Shown: positions 10,779 to 23,112, counted from the stretch's first letter. The stretch is 64,000 nt of DNA from Vesta saturnalis (GCA_036346205.1 JARFJB010001987.1:4772501-4836500), one strand, 5' to 3'. Numbers and translations: made by a program. Notes: generated by a model not told the origin, from the letters alone.

Positions 10779-12330
10779 AAGTTCATGGCTTACTAAATAT
10801 TTCAAAGAAACTAAAATTTTGCATTTTATTTAATTCTAAATAACTCTGTTATTATCGATTTGAGAAAAAAAATGTAGAAAAAAAAATGGTAGTGTTTTTT
10901 ATGCTACTGATACATATTTCAGCTGAAGTTGTTGTGTCGGTTTATCATGAGAGTTTTGAAGAAACACCAATTTCACGCATATCACCTACCAGTAGGACAT
11001 ACACTGCATGCAGGAGACCAAGCTGCAAGAATTGCGTTTAGTAATTGGTACATTAATATGATTCAACAGAATCTAGAGTTTCAAACTCAAATTTTGTGGA
11101 CTGATGAAACCAAATGTACTGCGGTTCAATAAGCGCAATGAGTTTCTGTGGATGCAAGAAAATCCAAGGATTCTTCGTGAAAGACGGCCTAAAAGAGAAT
11201 TTGGATTCAATGTTTGGTGCGTTATTACTGGATCGCGAATTCTTCGATCTTTCATTTACGACGAAAATTTGACGGGCCAGCGTTATCTTGAGTTTCTACA
11301 AAATGAATATCAAAATATGTTGGATATCTTAGATTTGGAAACAAGACGTAATTTACGCTGGTTTCAACACGATGGTGCTTCGCCGCACAACCAACTGCAA
11401 GTGAGAGAGAACCTAAACCAACTGTTTACAAATTCTTGGATAGGTAGGAACGGCCGGTCCCTTGGACACCAAGATCGCCAGATCCTTCACTTTTAAATTT
11501 TTTTCTTTTTGGTACTCCAAAAGATTTGGTTTATCAGCGAACTTATGCGACAAAAGAAGAACTACGTTTCTTGACGTTCTTGTTCTGCTTCAGGTCCTAA
11601 TGTTTAGGTGAAATCTTATAATAAACCGAGTAATTAACTCAAAAGGATAAAAATGTCTTTACATGGTACATTCTGTGTTTGCTACTCTCAATAATACAAT
11701 AGTCCTGTATCGTTATAAAGAGAAAAATTTGTTCTTTTTAAAAATGTCAAAGCCAACTATTACTGCTTCTAAAAAAATCTAAGTTTGTTCTAACTCAAGC
11801 GAGCAGGAAATTAGTATGTACCTGTTACGCATTAAAATGTCTAAAACTTTTATTCGTGTCATTTTGTTGTATTCCTAATAATAATTCTACAACATTTAAA
11901 AGAAAAATCTAAACTTGTTTTCGCTCAAGTTTGAAATTAAAAAAAAACTGTATTTATTATGGTAAGGGTGTAAAACTGCCAAAAACCATAATAATTAATT
12001 TATTTTTTCCATGGCCAACTGTAAATCAATAATAAAATCGTTATAACTTTGTTATTTTTAAAAATAAATTGATCATGTCTGATATCGTTACAAAGCTTAA
12101 AAAATGCGCATCTGATAAAGGTACAGCCTTCCATTTAAAAAAACAAAAGTTTGTATCGTAACTTTGGAATAACAAGAGATAGAACAAAGGTGGCGACGCC
12201 AGTAGCGTAAAAAAACACTATCATTTTTTCCTCTAGATTTTTTTTCAATTCGATAATAACAGAGTTATTTAGAACTAAATAAAATGCAAAATTTTAGTTT
12301 TTTTGAAATATCTAGTAAGCCATGAACTTT
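10779..12330 (+). mobile_element. Mariner-like element 2 with ~135-bp TIRs
   Basis: The left arm (10779 to about 10912) and right arm (about 12197-12330) are inverted copies beginning AAGTTCATGGCTTACTA. They include TTTTGCATTTTATTTA and AACTCTGTTATTATCGA in both. The element encodes a transposase related to those of elements 1, 3 and 4, but the TIR sequence is different. No TA duplication can be placed at the right end. Confidence 0.82.
10929..11580 (+). pseudogene. DD41D-type transposase 2, frameshifted
   Basis: The frame from 10929 carries HTLHAGDQAARIAFSNWY and the first catalytic block LWTDET. It shifts near 11.11 kb to the frame with NVWCVITGSRILRSF and the second block FQHDGASPHN. It shifts again near 11.45 kb to a WTPRSPDPSLLNFFLFG block. 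In that last block the Asp expected in the LD(Y/F) position reads Asn, so the third catalytic residue is missing. The N-terminal helix-turn-helix is not visible. Confidence 0.78.
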
Positions 12331-12507
12331 TTCCAACAACTCAAAGTGTCGTTAATTTAGGTTCATAAAACTGCAACTCTTTCCTCATTCAACCGAATCT
12401 CTATCCTTTGTTTTCTGAGATGCCAATGCTTAAAATGAAAAAAACCCTATATATTAGTGTGATATTTCAATTTTACATGGTACCACAATCCATTTCTACA
12501 AATCATA
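12331..12507. other. Spacer between mariner-like elements 2 and 3
   Basis: Contains a CCCTATATATTAG stretch that could be another element remnant. Nothing firm. Confidence 0.4.
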
Positions 12508-13006
12508 TACAGGCTGTAACAAATTCAAGTCTCAGTATAGGGATCTCGGGAACGGTAAGAGATAGAGAGCAAAGTTGATAAATCCTGTGGCAAGTAATAT
12601 GCCGTCAAGAAAGTAAAATTATTTTGTACGGTTCCGGATATATCCGATAAAAACCGAAATTCTGCGATTTCGTTTTTATTTTTTTCTGGCCTTATTAGTA
12701 AAGATACTTTAAAACTAATAAAACATGCTTAAAGCCATTTTTAATGGTCTACAACATGGTATTTTTTATTTGCTTCTATAACGTTTTTGTCCTCACGCAA
12801 CCATCATCAACTTTATTTTCTTAAATACGACGAAAATAAAATTTTCCTCTAGTTAGTTACCTTATTAAATTCTGAATGCAGTGATATACACACTTTATAT
12901 TTTTCAACGTGTTGAACCTTAAAAACCACGTTCAGTTACATTTTTTTTTGATACGGTCCTGTGATATCTTTAACTCATAATTATTCATACAGATTAAACT
13001 AAAGTT

Positions 13007-15541
13007 CATTCGTTTAACTTATCCCGATGACGTCATGTATGCATTAAATCACGAAATGACCTTCGTCTGTAATTTAAAACAAAAATATGAGCACTGATAC
13101 CAACCTTTCCACAGAACAACTTTCCTTTATTTGCTTATACGTTGATTGAGGTTACGTACGCTCGCCGGTTGGTTTGTTTCTTCGTTTATTCATTCCTTCT
13201 TGAGTTAATATTTTAAAAGATCGGTTCTTTTCAGAACCACATTACTTTCTAGTATTCATTTAAGGTAAAGATTAATTCGTTTTACAGAAAGACATTTGTT
13301 TTCATTTGTAGCACATCAACATGCCTCGTAGGTCAATTACCGTAGACGAATTGATCCATAACTTAGTCGAATACTTTAATAAAGGAAAACAGAACAACGG
13401 GCCCTTATCACCATTAACAGCAGTGCATGCAAAGGTTAGCGATGCTTTAAAAATTGACACGAAAACTATTTCTAATGCTTTACGACGACATCAAAATCAA
13501 GAAGAAAACAAGGAAAATGAACCTCAACGAAAAAGTCTAAAAACAAAAGACATGGATCAACGACAAAAAAGTGAAATCCGTGCTACAATTTACAACATGT
13601 ATATTAACAAAAATTAAATAAAGAGGTATCGTTGAGTGTAAAAGGACTAGCCTCTATCACGTTTTGTTGGACATTGGATTTCATTTCAAGCAAACTAACA
13701 ATAGAAAAGCTCTTTGCGAAAAAACTTCAATAGCATCGATGAGGTTAAAATTTTTGAGAAGTTACATCACTTATATGAAACAAGATATCTACAAGCAGTT
13801 CGTCTATCTCGACGAAACAAGGATATTTGGAAAAGAAAGCAACAAAAGAATATGGCAAGATTCCAGTTCAGAATGCTTTAAGAATCTTGGTGGGGAAGGC
13901 AAACGTTATATAGTTCTACATGATGGAACAGAAGATGGCTTTGTGGAAGGAGCAGAACTTATATTCTCTACCACAAATAAAAGCAGCGATTATCACGATT
14001 GTATGAATTCGGAAAACTTTGTTAAATGGTTAACAAATCAACTTTTGCCAAACTTAACAAAGCCATCTATAATCATTATGGATAACGCTCCGTACCATTC
14101 ACAAATTGTCAATCGCCAACCAACTACAAATTGGCAAAAGAAGAAATTGCAGAGTGGCTTAAGGGAAAAAAATTACTCATGAAAAAGAAGCATTTAAAAC
14201 GGAATTACTACATATAGCAAAGCTACATAAGGAAGAGAAACAATATTTGGTCGATAATATTATTAGAGAACATGGACACGAAATTTTACGCTTGCCTCCT
14301 TACCACTGTCAATTTAACCCAATAGAAATGGTATGGGGAATAAGCAAAACTTATTATGATAAACACATTGGAAGAGATGGTTATGGGGATGATAATGTCA
14401 AACAGATGTGGAAAGAAGCGTTAGAAACAGTTTCACCTTCAGTTTGGTTAAAAACGATTGAACACGCAGAAGCTGAAATTCTAAAGCCTTGGCAACAAGA
14501 AAAAGTTTATGATGTCCAAGTAAATCCAATTATTATAAATCCAAACGATAACACAGATACAGAAGATGAAGTATAGTGAACATTTAATTTCTTGTTTTTA
14601 ATTGAATTCTTAACGCAAACAGTTTTCTCCAAAAACTTAATAATAATCTATAATAATTATAATAATAACATATAATGTATGTATTGTACATTAACATTAT
14701 AATTTATAACAATAAATTATTTTCAACACAGTCATGTTTAAATGTGAATGAACAAATTTACGTTTTATTACATTATGTGGTTATATTGTGTTTGAAACGA
14801 TACTTTGAATAAGTTTAAAAAAGTACTATAATTCAATTACATTAAATACACCAATAATTTTGAATTGCAGTATAATAATCTTCTACACAAACAAGTGTAT
14901 AAACACCGATGATTGAAATTATCATTCCGTATTTTGCAATTCGAATATTTTCTCAAAGCATAATGATTAGTAGCATTCCTAAAAATTCAATCTTTATGAA
15001 TAAATCAAATAAATAACCATTAACTCACAAATGTATTGCCGTCAAAGATATATAATCGCCACTTTTATGTAGAAAAGTATTGGAACAATTACTTCCTTTC
15101 TTTGGAAGAGTTCATTGGTCTTAACCTACAAATACCTATTTACAAAATTTTTGCAACATTTTAGAATATATAATAACTTACCAAAATTCATCTGCTACGT
15201 TTTAAGTTTTATTGAAAATAATATGCTTTTATGTGCGTACATCTACGGTACGTAAATAAAACTTTTGTCTTTATTTGCAAACATTATGACATTTATATTT
15301 ATGTGAAGTAGTTAAGTTAAAGTTGGTAATGTTGGTATCAAAACTGTTCGTATAAAGAAAACTTAATTTGTTGTTAACGTTATCCTTGTTAGTTACTTGA
15401 GTTAATAAGAGCCATACAAAACGACACTCTTGGAATAATACATTAGCTAATAATGTACATTGTATTCAATATGTAGAAAAGGATAGTCATACACAAGTGC
15501 GCGTTTGATTCATTGATCAATCGGGATAAGTTAAACGAATG
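13007..15541 (+). mobile_element. DD82E-like (Sailor-type) transposon inserted in element 3
   Basis: A 22-bp perfect inverted repeat bounds it: 13007-13028 (starting CATTCGTTTAACTTATCCCG) and 15520-15541. The transposase lies between. The flanking bases do not show an obvious TA at the exact repeat edges, so the true ends may lie a few bases outside. The 14.58-15.52 kb part is AT-rich with no gene. Confidence 0.82.
13321..14576 (+). pseudogene. Sailor/DD82E-like DDE transposase, frameshifted
   Basis: The ATG at 13321 follows a TTGTAG acceptor-like site. The N-terminal part (IHNLVEYFNKGKQNNGPLSP...VSDALKIDTKTISNALRRH) reads as a DNA-binding helix-turn-helix. The catalytic blocks are FVYLDETRIFG (Asp), IIIMDNAPYHS (Asp, codon 14081) and LPPYHCQFNPIEMVWG (Glu, codon 14325). 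The 241 nt between the second Asp and Glu codons correspond to about 80-81 residues, close to the DD82E spacing known for the Sailor group of Tc1/mariner relatives. Breaks: a stop at 13615-13617 and frame changes near 13.65 kb, 14.14 kb and 14.17 kb, the last two in A-rich runs. It is inactive as it stands. Confidence 0.82.
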
Positions 15542-15991
15542 TCTTATAAATGAGTATTAATGAGTAGAATATGAAATACCAAAATACTATACTTATTTAT
15601 TATAATAATATTATGGATAATAATACGGCTAGATAATAATGATAAATAACAAACAATAAAATAACATTCCCGAACAGAAAGAATAAATAATAAATAATAA
15701 AAAAATAAATTAATATAATTTAGAGTGTGCAATTTAGAAGTGAACAAATTTTCGTTTACATTGATACATAAATTTGATTATTCTTCTACGAATACATATT
15801 TTGCACTGCCCTCTGAATATCAGGTGTTCGTGTTGTTAGTAACATAAGTTGTTCAAGGCGGCTATGGATATTCTAAATTTCAAAACAATTACTATTAATT
15901 GAAACATATGGTTTGAGTGTGAATTATTTTCAAAAGATTTTGGTATAATTTTTATTTAAATATACCTTTTTCGTTTATTGAAAGGCGAGAT
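15542..15991. other. AT-rich internal DNA of mariner-like element 3
   Basis: Lies between the Sailor-type insertion and the element 3 transposase. No coding signal. Confidence 0.6.
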
Positions 15992-17142
15992 ATGCTGAAC
16001 TGTTATAAATGTAATAGAAATTCACAGAGAGCTACTGATATGTATGAAGAAGAATATCCTGAAAGAATACAGCCCCACCGATCCCTATTTCAAAAATTAG
16101 ATAAAACTATTGCAGTAAAATTACGCAAGATGAAAATGATGCTATTATGAATCAGGTACTTACAGATTTTATATATTATGTATTTGTGTAGAGCTAGGTA
16201 ATACAGGTTTGCTCAAAGGACCCAGCTGATATAGATTTTATAAAGTAAAATGTAATATGATGGTAATATCACATCTTTTTTTTATATTACATGTACGTTT
16301 CTCATTTTAGATAAATAATGACCCGTCCAAATCGACCAGAGAATTGGCTAATAACACTAATTTACCAAATGTATCACATATGAAAGTCTGGCGAAGATTA
16401 AAAAATAATAACATGAAACCCTATAAAATACATATATATCTCTCATTGTTTACGACAAGGTGATCAAGAAGGACGTTTGCAGTTCTGTAACTGGCTGAGG
16501 CAGCAAATTGAAACGAATAACAATTTTTTAAATGAAATAATTTGGAGTGATGAAACTGAATTTACCAATTGTGGAATTTTTAATAGAAATACCGAACATA
16601 TTTGGGCAGTGGAAAATCCACGAATTAATCGGCCAATTCGAACTCAAGTACGATTTGGTCTCAACGTATGGGCTGGCATCAATGGTGATAAAATTCTTGG
16701 ACCTCTTATTTATGAAGAAACCTTAAATGGAGTACGTCATCTTGAATTTCTTAGGACAATATTTTTAGATTACTTAGATGAATTACCACTGAACAGAATC
16801 GAAAACTTATGGTTTCAGCAAGATGGGGCGCCGCCTTATAATACTCGAGATGTAAGAGAGTTTCTGCATAGGCAATTCCCTGGAAAATGGATTGGTAATC
16901 GTGGAGTAGTGGAGTGGCCAGCGAGGTCACCGGATCTTTTACCTTTGGACTATTACCTGTGGGGTCACTTAAACAACAAAATATACAAAACCGTTCCAAA
17001 TGATAATGCGGAATTACCAGAAAATATTATAAATGGGTTTAATTCTTTATGAAGGCGTGATATTCAAAGGGCAGTACAAAATATGTGTAAAAGAATAGAG
17101 TTGTGTAGGGGTGTAAATGGAAATCTGTTCGAACATTTGTAA
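15992..17142 (+). pseudogene. DD41D mariner-like transposase 3, best preserved copy
   Basis: ATG 15992 opens an exon with MYEEEYPERIQPHRSLFQKL, the DUF4817-like helix-turn-helix. A GT-AG intron fits at 16156-16310. The catalytic core in 16477-17052 has all three acidic residues: IWSDETEF, QQDGAPPYN and SPDLLPLDYYLWG. Exactly 41 residues separate the second Asp from the Asp of PLDY, so this is a DD41D triad as in the rosa/Visitor branches of the mariner group. Breaks: a frameshift near 16.1 kb, another near 16.45 kb, and an in-frame TGA at 17050-17052 ahead of a further 30-residue tail ending at 17142. It is the natural owner of the 440-bp TIRs. Confidence 0.86.
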
Positions 17143-18503
17143 AATTGTACATTCTAAACTGAAATTATGTATTTTTTCGTAATTTAATATTTAGTTATTT
17201 CTTTTAGGGGTTATTATTATTATGTGGATATTAGTTATTTTTCATTAGTGTCTAGTTATTATGTATTTTATCATAATAAATAGTAAAGTGCAATATTTTA
17301 GTAGTTTATATTCTATTATTTAATACTCTTCTAGTTCAGTTTATGTAAGTGATAACAAGCTGAAGATAGCGCAGAATCGTATTAAAAAGAATTTAAATGA
17401 GGGTGGTTTTTAAGGTTCAAAACGTTGAAAAACATGAAATGTGATATACCATTGCATTCAGAATTTAATATGAAATTCCGCTATACCTTCTAAAAAGTAT
17501 TCTTGTAGCGATTTTACACCCTTTAACTTATTTGATAAATTTGTCGTTCATAACAGGTAGTTTCCCGGATAAACTCAAAATTGGCAAAGTTATACCGATT
17601 TTTAAAAGGGATGATGCACACCTAATTGACAACTACAGACCAATTACTACCTCTGACAGCTTTTATAAAGTGTTTGAATATGCTTTTTTAAATCGCGTAA
17701 TTAATTTTATTGAAAAATATGACATAATCACGTCTAATCAACACGGAATTAGATCTAAGTGCTCTACAAACACAGCTATATGCGACTTTCATGCCCGTAT
17801 TATGGTTCATATTGATGCATGCGAAAACGCGGTAGGAATCTTTTGTGATTTGAGCAGGGCTTTTGATTGCGTCAACCATTCTAAACTATTAGAACTTTTA
17901 AAAAACTGTGGTATCAGAGGTACTGTTCTTACTTGGATCTCGTCATTTTTTTGCGAAAGAGAACAATACGTTGCAGTGAAAAAAACCATAAATAATCACA
18001 CTACATATGGTATCTCGGATAGACTTCCTGTTACGATGAGTGTACCACAGGACTCAGTGATAAGACCTGTTCTGTTCATCCTGTTTATCAATAATCTTAG
18101 CCTGAGCCTGAGTGCACAAAATCACATCTTGTACGCTGATGACATTTCAATGATTTTTTCACATCCTGATGAAAACGCTCTCAAGACACATTGCATAAAT
18201 GCGGTCACAACTACTATGAATTTTTTAGCCATACATGATCTATATTTTAATTCTAGTAAAACTCAGGTTATTAGATTTCATAACAGACAAAAAACTATAT
18301 TAAACGTTAACTTGAATATAAATAACATGAGTTTATGTAACGTAACGCATACCAAGTTCTTGGGCATTTATCTAGACGAAACACTAAACTTTAAAGTGCA
18401 CTGTGAGAAACTAACTTCTAAATTATCTTCTATTTCTTATATCTTTAGACAATTGCGGTTTATTTTAAATAGACCACAACTGATATCTGTGTACTATGTG
18501 CAT

Positions 18504-21362
18504 TAGTGTGGAGCGATTCTATAAGGAAAGAAAAATTTTTTCGTTTTTTATTTGTCCTGGGGGTGGAAAATGTGCCTTTTGCTTTATCTCTGAGATGTGT
18601 AAAATTTGAGTTCGATAAAATAATATCTTGAGGTTCCTCTCCACCTGAATTCATGGTAGATAGTGTATAATAGAAAAAAACATTCCTAGAAATCACAAAT
18701 CTCTTATTTAAAGAATTTGGTACCTTTGAATTTATGGTAGATACTGGTAAATATGATGGCTAGAAAAATTGTTAGCAATCACAAATCTTTATTTAAAAAC
18801 TTTGGCACATTTTTGTACAGAGTAGTGATTACTTCAACACATTAATGAATTGTTTTTTGGTTTCAAACTTTGGTAACTCACTAAGTCCGTCTCTTGCTTC
18901 GTTGCCACATACTGAAGAAGAAGCTTCCGTTATCAGCTTTATGCATCGTTTAATCGCCTGAGTGTGGCAAGGTAACTTCAAAATGCTGATGTCAGGAACG
19001 TCTAAAATCATATTTTCCAAATCCTCAGTCGAAATATTTCTTGTTAATGGTGGTTCGGTAACTTCAGAGGACTGTCAATCGATCATATCGATGTACTATT
19101 CGGCTTTGAAATTAAGTTTGGGCACTTGAAACACCCGAATAGTGCCATGAAAACGACTTGATGCTCTACGTCTACACTTGAGAATCCGCCGTAAACCTAA
19201 CTCCCGAACGTATTTTCGTTCATTAGCTAACATCGCCAACAGAATGTTTTCAGGATGGCCGAAATACGCATTTCTTTGTAATATTGGATCCACTATATTC
19301 TTAAGTTCGTCAGATAGGTAACGAGACTTCTTGATAATTCCAAAGAAATGTTTAGATCCGTCCTTACAAGTAGATTTGGTTTTAATCTCAAACCAGCTAG
19401 AAGAGTATACCTTGATAACATATTTATCTAAAGTTTTCAGTTCCATTGATGGTTCTATTGTAGCTACATATAACCTGAGAATTCGGTTTGCGGTTGTTAA
19501 CCAGCGCGAGTGTGACATCTTCCCAGGATCCCACAGGGATAAAGACGATGATATATCATCTCTAGAAATTCCTTCACATATATCGAAGAGATATTTCTAA
19601 TCCGTACTCAGTTCATTTGGATCACTAATCGGCAATTCCGTTTCAATTGGCTCAAATGCGACGACGGACAACTTCGCGCAATTTTCTAGCATCTTTCCAA
19701 TTGCACCAGAGAATCCTTTAGGATCATTTGTCTTTCCATCTAGGTGTTGCATTAAGTGGCGGAGAGGTAACTCATTAGTGTGTAATAAACATACCTGCCA
19801 TTGTAATGGACGTCCTATGGACTTTTCTAGTTGTCGGATAACACCATTTTGCAAACCTGTATTTATGACAGTACCATCGCATCCAACTGCTTGCAATTCA
19901 TCCACATTGCAATTTGCATGAAAATCCTTGAAGAATGTCATGATACTTAATGCGATATTTGTAGCACTTCCAGATGTTGGTGTGATATGGCCGAGGTATT
20001 TACAATTAGGCTCTGCAATCAAGACAATATGTTCTTCTGTGACAGTTTTCTTGTAATATTTCGTGCCTTTTTTTTCTTGCTGAATTGTCTTGTCTTTCCT
20101 ACCGTCGAAATAAAGTCCTTTAACTGCTGATGATTTTTTTCCTGATTGTTCTCGGAGTTCTGTCCGTCTTTTCTTCCGTTCTCTCCTTATTTTACTTCTA
20201 TCCACTATTTTTGACGGATTTTTCTTTGATATAACTTGAAAATCCTGGAGAACGGCGCTTACTAGTATTGAGGCTGATCGATCCGATATCCCTGCTCGAT
20301 CGCACGCTTGGGCTACATTGCGTAATTTAATTCGTTTTCCAAAACCCGAAGAAAATAGTGTTTGAGATGATGTTAACGGTTCTGAAATTTCTGAAGTAGC
20401 AGGATCTTCTACAGAAGTTGTAATACCTGAGATTACAGATGTAAATGTTTCTTTAAGTGTCTTTATTGTAATGTCCGGAACCTTAGATGGTAATAATCGA
20501 GATACTTCTTTAGCTTTCCTTGCAAGACTCTTTTGAAGAATTTGGCTGGTTTTCTTATCAATATTACCAATTGCCATCTTACGAGCTGTTCGTTGGTCCA
20601 CTAGAAAATCTCTTTCTCGTTTAGGCACTTTAATTTTGCACTGACAATCACAGAAGTTTTTGCATTTGCAGACGGATATATCGAATAGCGTTTTTTCACT
20701 GAGCTCTCCGAATGTTATCACTTTTTCTTGAGATTTCTTTTTGTTCTTTTTTATAGCCTTATATTTTTCATTAAGGTTCGCTATCAAGCTCAAAATTCTG
20801 TGATCAGAAATTATTGGAATTGAGGCTTTTTGCCATATATTTTTCAAATCCGCCAGTACAGCTCTGGAAATGTCACTCACACTCGGATCTTTTCCATTCG
20901 CGTTCTCTTTTAACAATAACCTACACCACAAATAATATCTCATAACATCTGAGTTTGTAGGAAGTACATTGCCATCAAATTCCTTGAATAAACCGAACAC
21001 TTCACAAAACGATCCTTTACTTGTTTTCGGCATTTCTATATTACGAAAAACGTTCTGACAACGCGAAAGTGAACTAAACAGACACTGAAATATGTGAGTG
21101 ACTTGAGCCGAGACGTTGTATTATTAGGACATGCGCACTGCGCCCTAATTGCGCAGACGCAGTGATCTGAAATATTATTACACTGATTTTAGGCTAAAAT
21201 TGCTATTCTAGATAATACTTCGATAAAGAAGGGCGAAGAGGAACCTCAAGATCATATTGGAAATGTTTCAAATTTTAATCACTAACTAGTTACCTCAAGA
21301 CACGTCGTTTGACACTACAGGCGTTTTCAATTTTGAAAAAAAAAAAGTTTCACTCTACCCTA
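18504..21362 (-). mobile_element. Unclassified cut-and-paste transposon, 2859 bp, 8-bp target duplication
   Basis: ATGTGCAT occurs at 18496-18503 and again at 21363-21370. The ends are short imperfect TIRs: TAGTGTGGAGCGA on the left, TAGGGTAGAGTGA on the right (reverse complement), 10 of 13 matching. Removing the element and one duplicate restores the host LINE frame, which proves the boundaries. 8-bp duplications are known for hAT, P and Merlin-type elements. The encoded protein is not a typical member of any of these. Confidence 0.88.
18829..21033 (-). pseudogene. 735-codon transposase-like protein of unassigned superfamily, three nonsense codons
   Basis: ATG at 21033 opens a frame that runs to 18829 without frameshift, broken only by TAG 19597-19599, TAG 19096-19098 and TGA 19075-19077. 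From N to C: a Lys-rich region; a CxC/CxCxC cluster (KCKNFCDCQCK); a basic stretch RRERKKRR; GLYFDGRKDKT; EHIVLIAEP; VGCDGTVINTG; VCLLHTNELPLRHL; and LPCHTQAIKRCIKL. I read FDG.KD and GCDGT as the likely first and second Asp, and CLLH as a C-x2-H motif like the one that follows the second Asp in hAT transposases. I know this protein type as a recurrent uncharacterised protein in arthropods and cnidarians. Assigning it to a superfamily is inference. Confidence 0.72.
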
Positions 21363-22341
21363 ATGTGCATATAGATAGTCGTCTACGTTACGGCATTTGC
21401 TTATGGGGTAATTCTACTTCATTTAACTCTGTATTTTTAATGAAAAAGAGAATGTTACGCATTATGGCAAATAAAAAACATTTTGCATCTTGCCGTAATA
21501 TCTTCCGAAGCTTTAATATACTTACCTTAACGTCCGTATACATTTTTGAACTCTCTGTATATTTTCAATCATAAATCTACTTACAATCTGAACAAGGATA
21601 TTCATAATTTCAATACAAGAAATAAGAACTTATTCCACGTTCCCTTTTCAAGATATAATGTGACTGCCTACTCTCCAAATGTTTTAGGTCTTAAAATTTT
21701 TAACTGCTTGCCGAATTATATCAAATCGTGTCATAATTTAAAAACCTTTAAGTCATCATTGAAATCCTATTTATTACAGAAATGTTTTTACGATATGTCA
21801 GAATTTTTTAATTGCTCTCAAACGTTTTAAACTTTCCTGTAAATTACTTATGTTTGTGTTTTCTTTTTGTTTTTGTTTGTGATGTACATGTAATTTCAAT
21901 GCATAGGTATACAATTGACGTGTCTTATACATTATTGTTTGTAATTCAAGACCAAATAAAAATAATAATAATAATAAGGTAACTAACTAGAGAAAAATTT
22001 CATTTTCGTCGTACTTAAGAAAATCAAGTTGAAGGTGGTTGCGTGAGGACGAAACGTTGTAGAAGCAAATAAAAAATATCATGTTGTAGACCATTAAAAA
22101 TGGCTTTAAGAATGTTTTATTAGTTTTAAAGTATCTTTATTAATAAGGCCAGAAAAAAATAAAAACGAAATCGTAGAATTTCGGTTTTTATCGGATATAT
22201 CCGGAACCGTACAAAATAATTTTACTTTCTTGACGGCATATTACTTGCCACAGGACTTAGCAACTTTGCCCCAATTTAACCGTCTCTCTCTCTTACCGTT
22301 CCCGCGATCCCTATACTGAGAAGCGAATTTGATACAGCCTG

Positions 22342-22589
22342 TATATTGTTCTATCGCATTTGTCCAATTTTAACTTATACCTCCTCTAAATATTGTTCTT
22401 TAATTCTGTGCGATTGTGATTGGTACAACGCTAGTAACTGATAGTTGACCAATACTGGAATACTATAAAGTATCAATATCTAGCACATATCTCGTTTCAG
22501 TGATGTTCTACATATTGGTTCAAATCTTTCCAATTGGTTCACATTTTACTAATATGAAAATAACATATTGTCCGCTTACTGCAGAATAT
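22342..22589. other. Spacer between element 3 and the long-TIR element
   Basis: AT-rich, no features seen. Confidence 0.5.
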
Positions 22590-23002
22590 TTGTAACAACC
22601 TTTTTTTTGTGGTTGTATTAAAAAGTACATTAATTTAAGAATCGTTCATCTGTTTGGCATAATATTAGAAAAGTTTTTAATTATTAATATGTAGAATTGA
22701 GAATGGCAATTTAATTGGCATTTCCTAGAACATATCTTTTGGGTGTAATATTACATAAATAGTTTTAGTTCCCTTTCTTAAAAAATTTGAGTTATATTAT
22801 TGTATTCGCGCAAGCGTGAAGATTTTTAGGGGAAATACACTTCAGTTATTCTGAAAGCTTTTTTGGTAATTCACCTAATGCTGAATGTTAACAGCAATAA
22901 GCATGATTTTTACTTAATTTTTTATATTTTGGTGCCATCAGAATTTTGGTGGTGTTATTTTTTTCTCATTATATTTTAAACTAAAGCCTTTGCTTTTTTT
23001 AG

Positions 23003-23112
23003 GCACTTTTTAAGTACTTACTTTTCAAGTATGCACTTTTATTTTTTTATTAAGTACTTTTTTTACGTACTTTTATTTTTTTAAGTACTTACTTTTTAAG
23101 TACGCACCTTTT
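23003..23112 (+). repeat. Degenerate tandem AAGTACTTACTTTTT repeat within the left long TIR
   Basis: Four to six variants of TTTTTAAGTACTTACTTTT follow one another. The facing arm near 30.57-30.65 kb keeps only a diverged version. Confidence 0.7.

Larger units (their letters stand above)
17532..21830 (+). pseudogene. LINE reverse transcriptase (C-terminal part), split by a transposon
   Basis: The first part (17532-18503) has the RT landmarks IGKVIPIF...NYRPI, CDLSRAFDCVNH (catalytic Asp), a degenerate PQDSVIRPVLF block and LYADDISMIF, the YADD active site. The frame then stops in transposon DNA. It resumes in the same phase at 21371 once the transposon and one 8-bp duplicate are set aside, with DSRLRYGICLWGNS and the C-terminal helices. 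A frameshift occurs near 21.56 kb and the last part ends at 21830. The order and motifs fit the CR1/Jockey group. The clade is not resolved by eye. It lacks the endonuclease and ORF1. Confidence 0.85.
17471..21974 (+). mobile_element. 5'-truncated LINE inserted in the right TIR of element 3
   Basis: TIR homology stops at 17470 and resumes at about 21975. The inserted DNA ends with AATAAA followed by (AAT)n, a typical LINE tail. It starts abruptly inside the reverse transcriptase region, so it is 5' truncated. The target duplication cannot be sized because the AAT tail merges with target sequence AATTTAATA. The LINE is itself split by a DNA transposon at 18504-21362. Confidence 0.88.
12510..22341 (+). 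mobile_element. Mariner-like DD41D element 3 with ~440-bp TIRs, interrupted twice
   Basis: The left TIR is 12510-12946. The right TIR is in two pieces, 17396-17470 and 21975-22341, together 442 bp. That equals the left arm and shows that the DNA between the two pieces is an insertion. The outer ends read CAGGCTGTAACAAATTC (left) and CAGGCTGTATCAAATTC (right, reverse complement). TA flanks both ends (12508-12509, 22342-22343). Inside are its own transposase gene, a Sailor-type transposon (13007-15541) and a LINE. Without the insertions the element would be about 2.8 kb. Confidence 0.9.
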
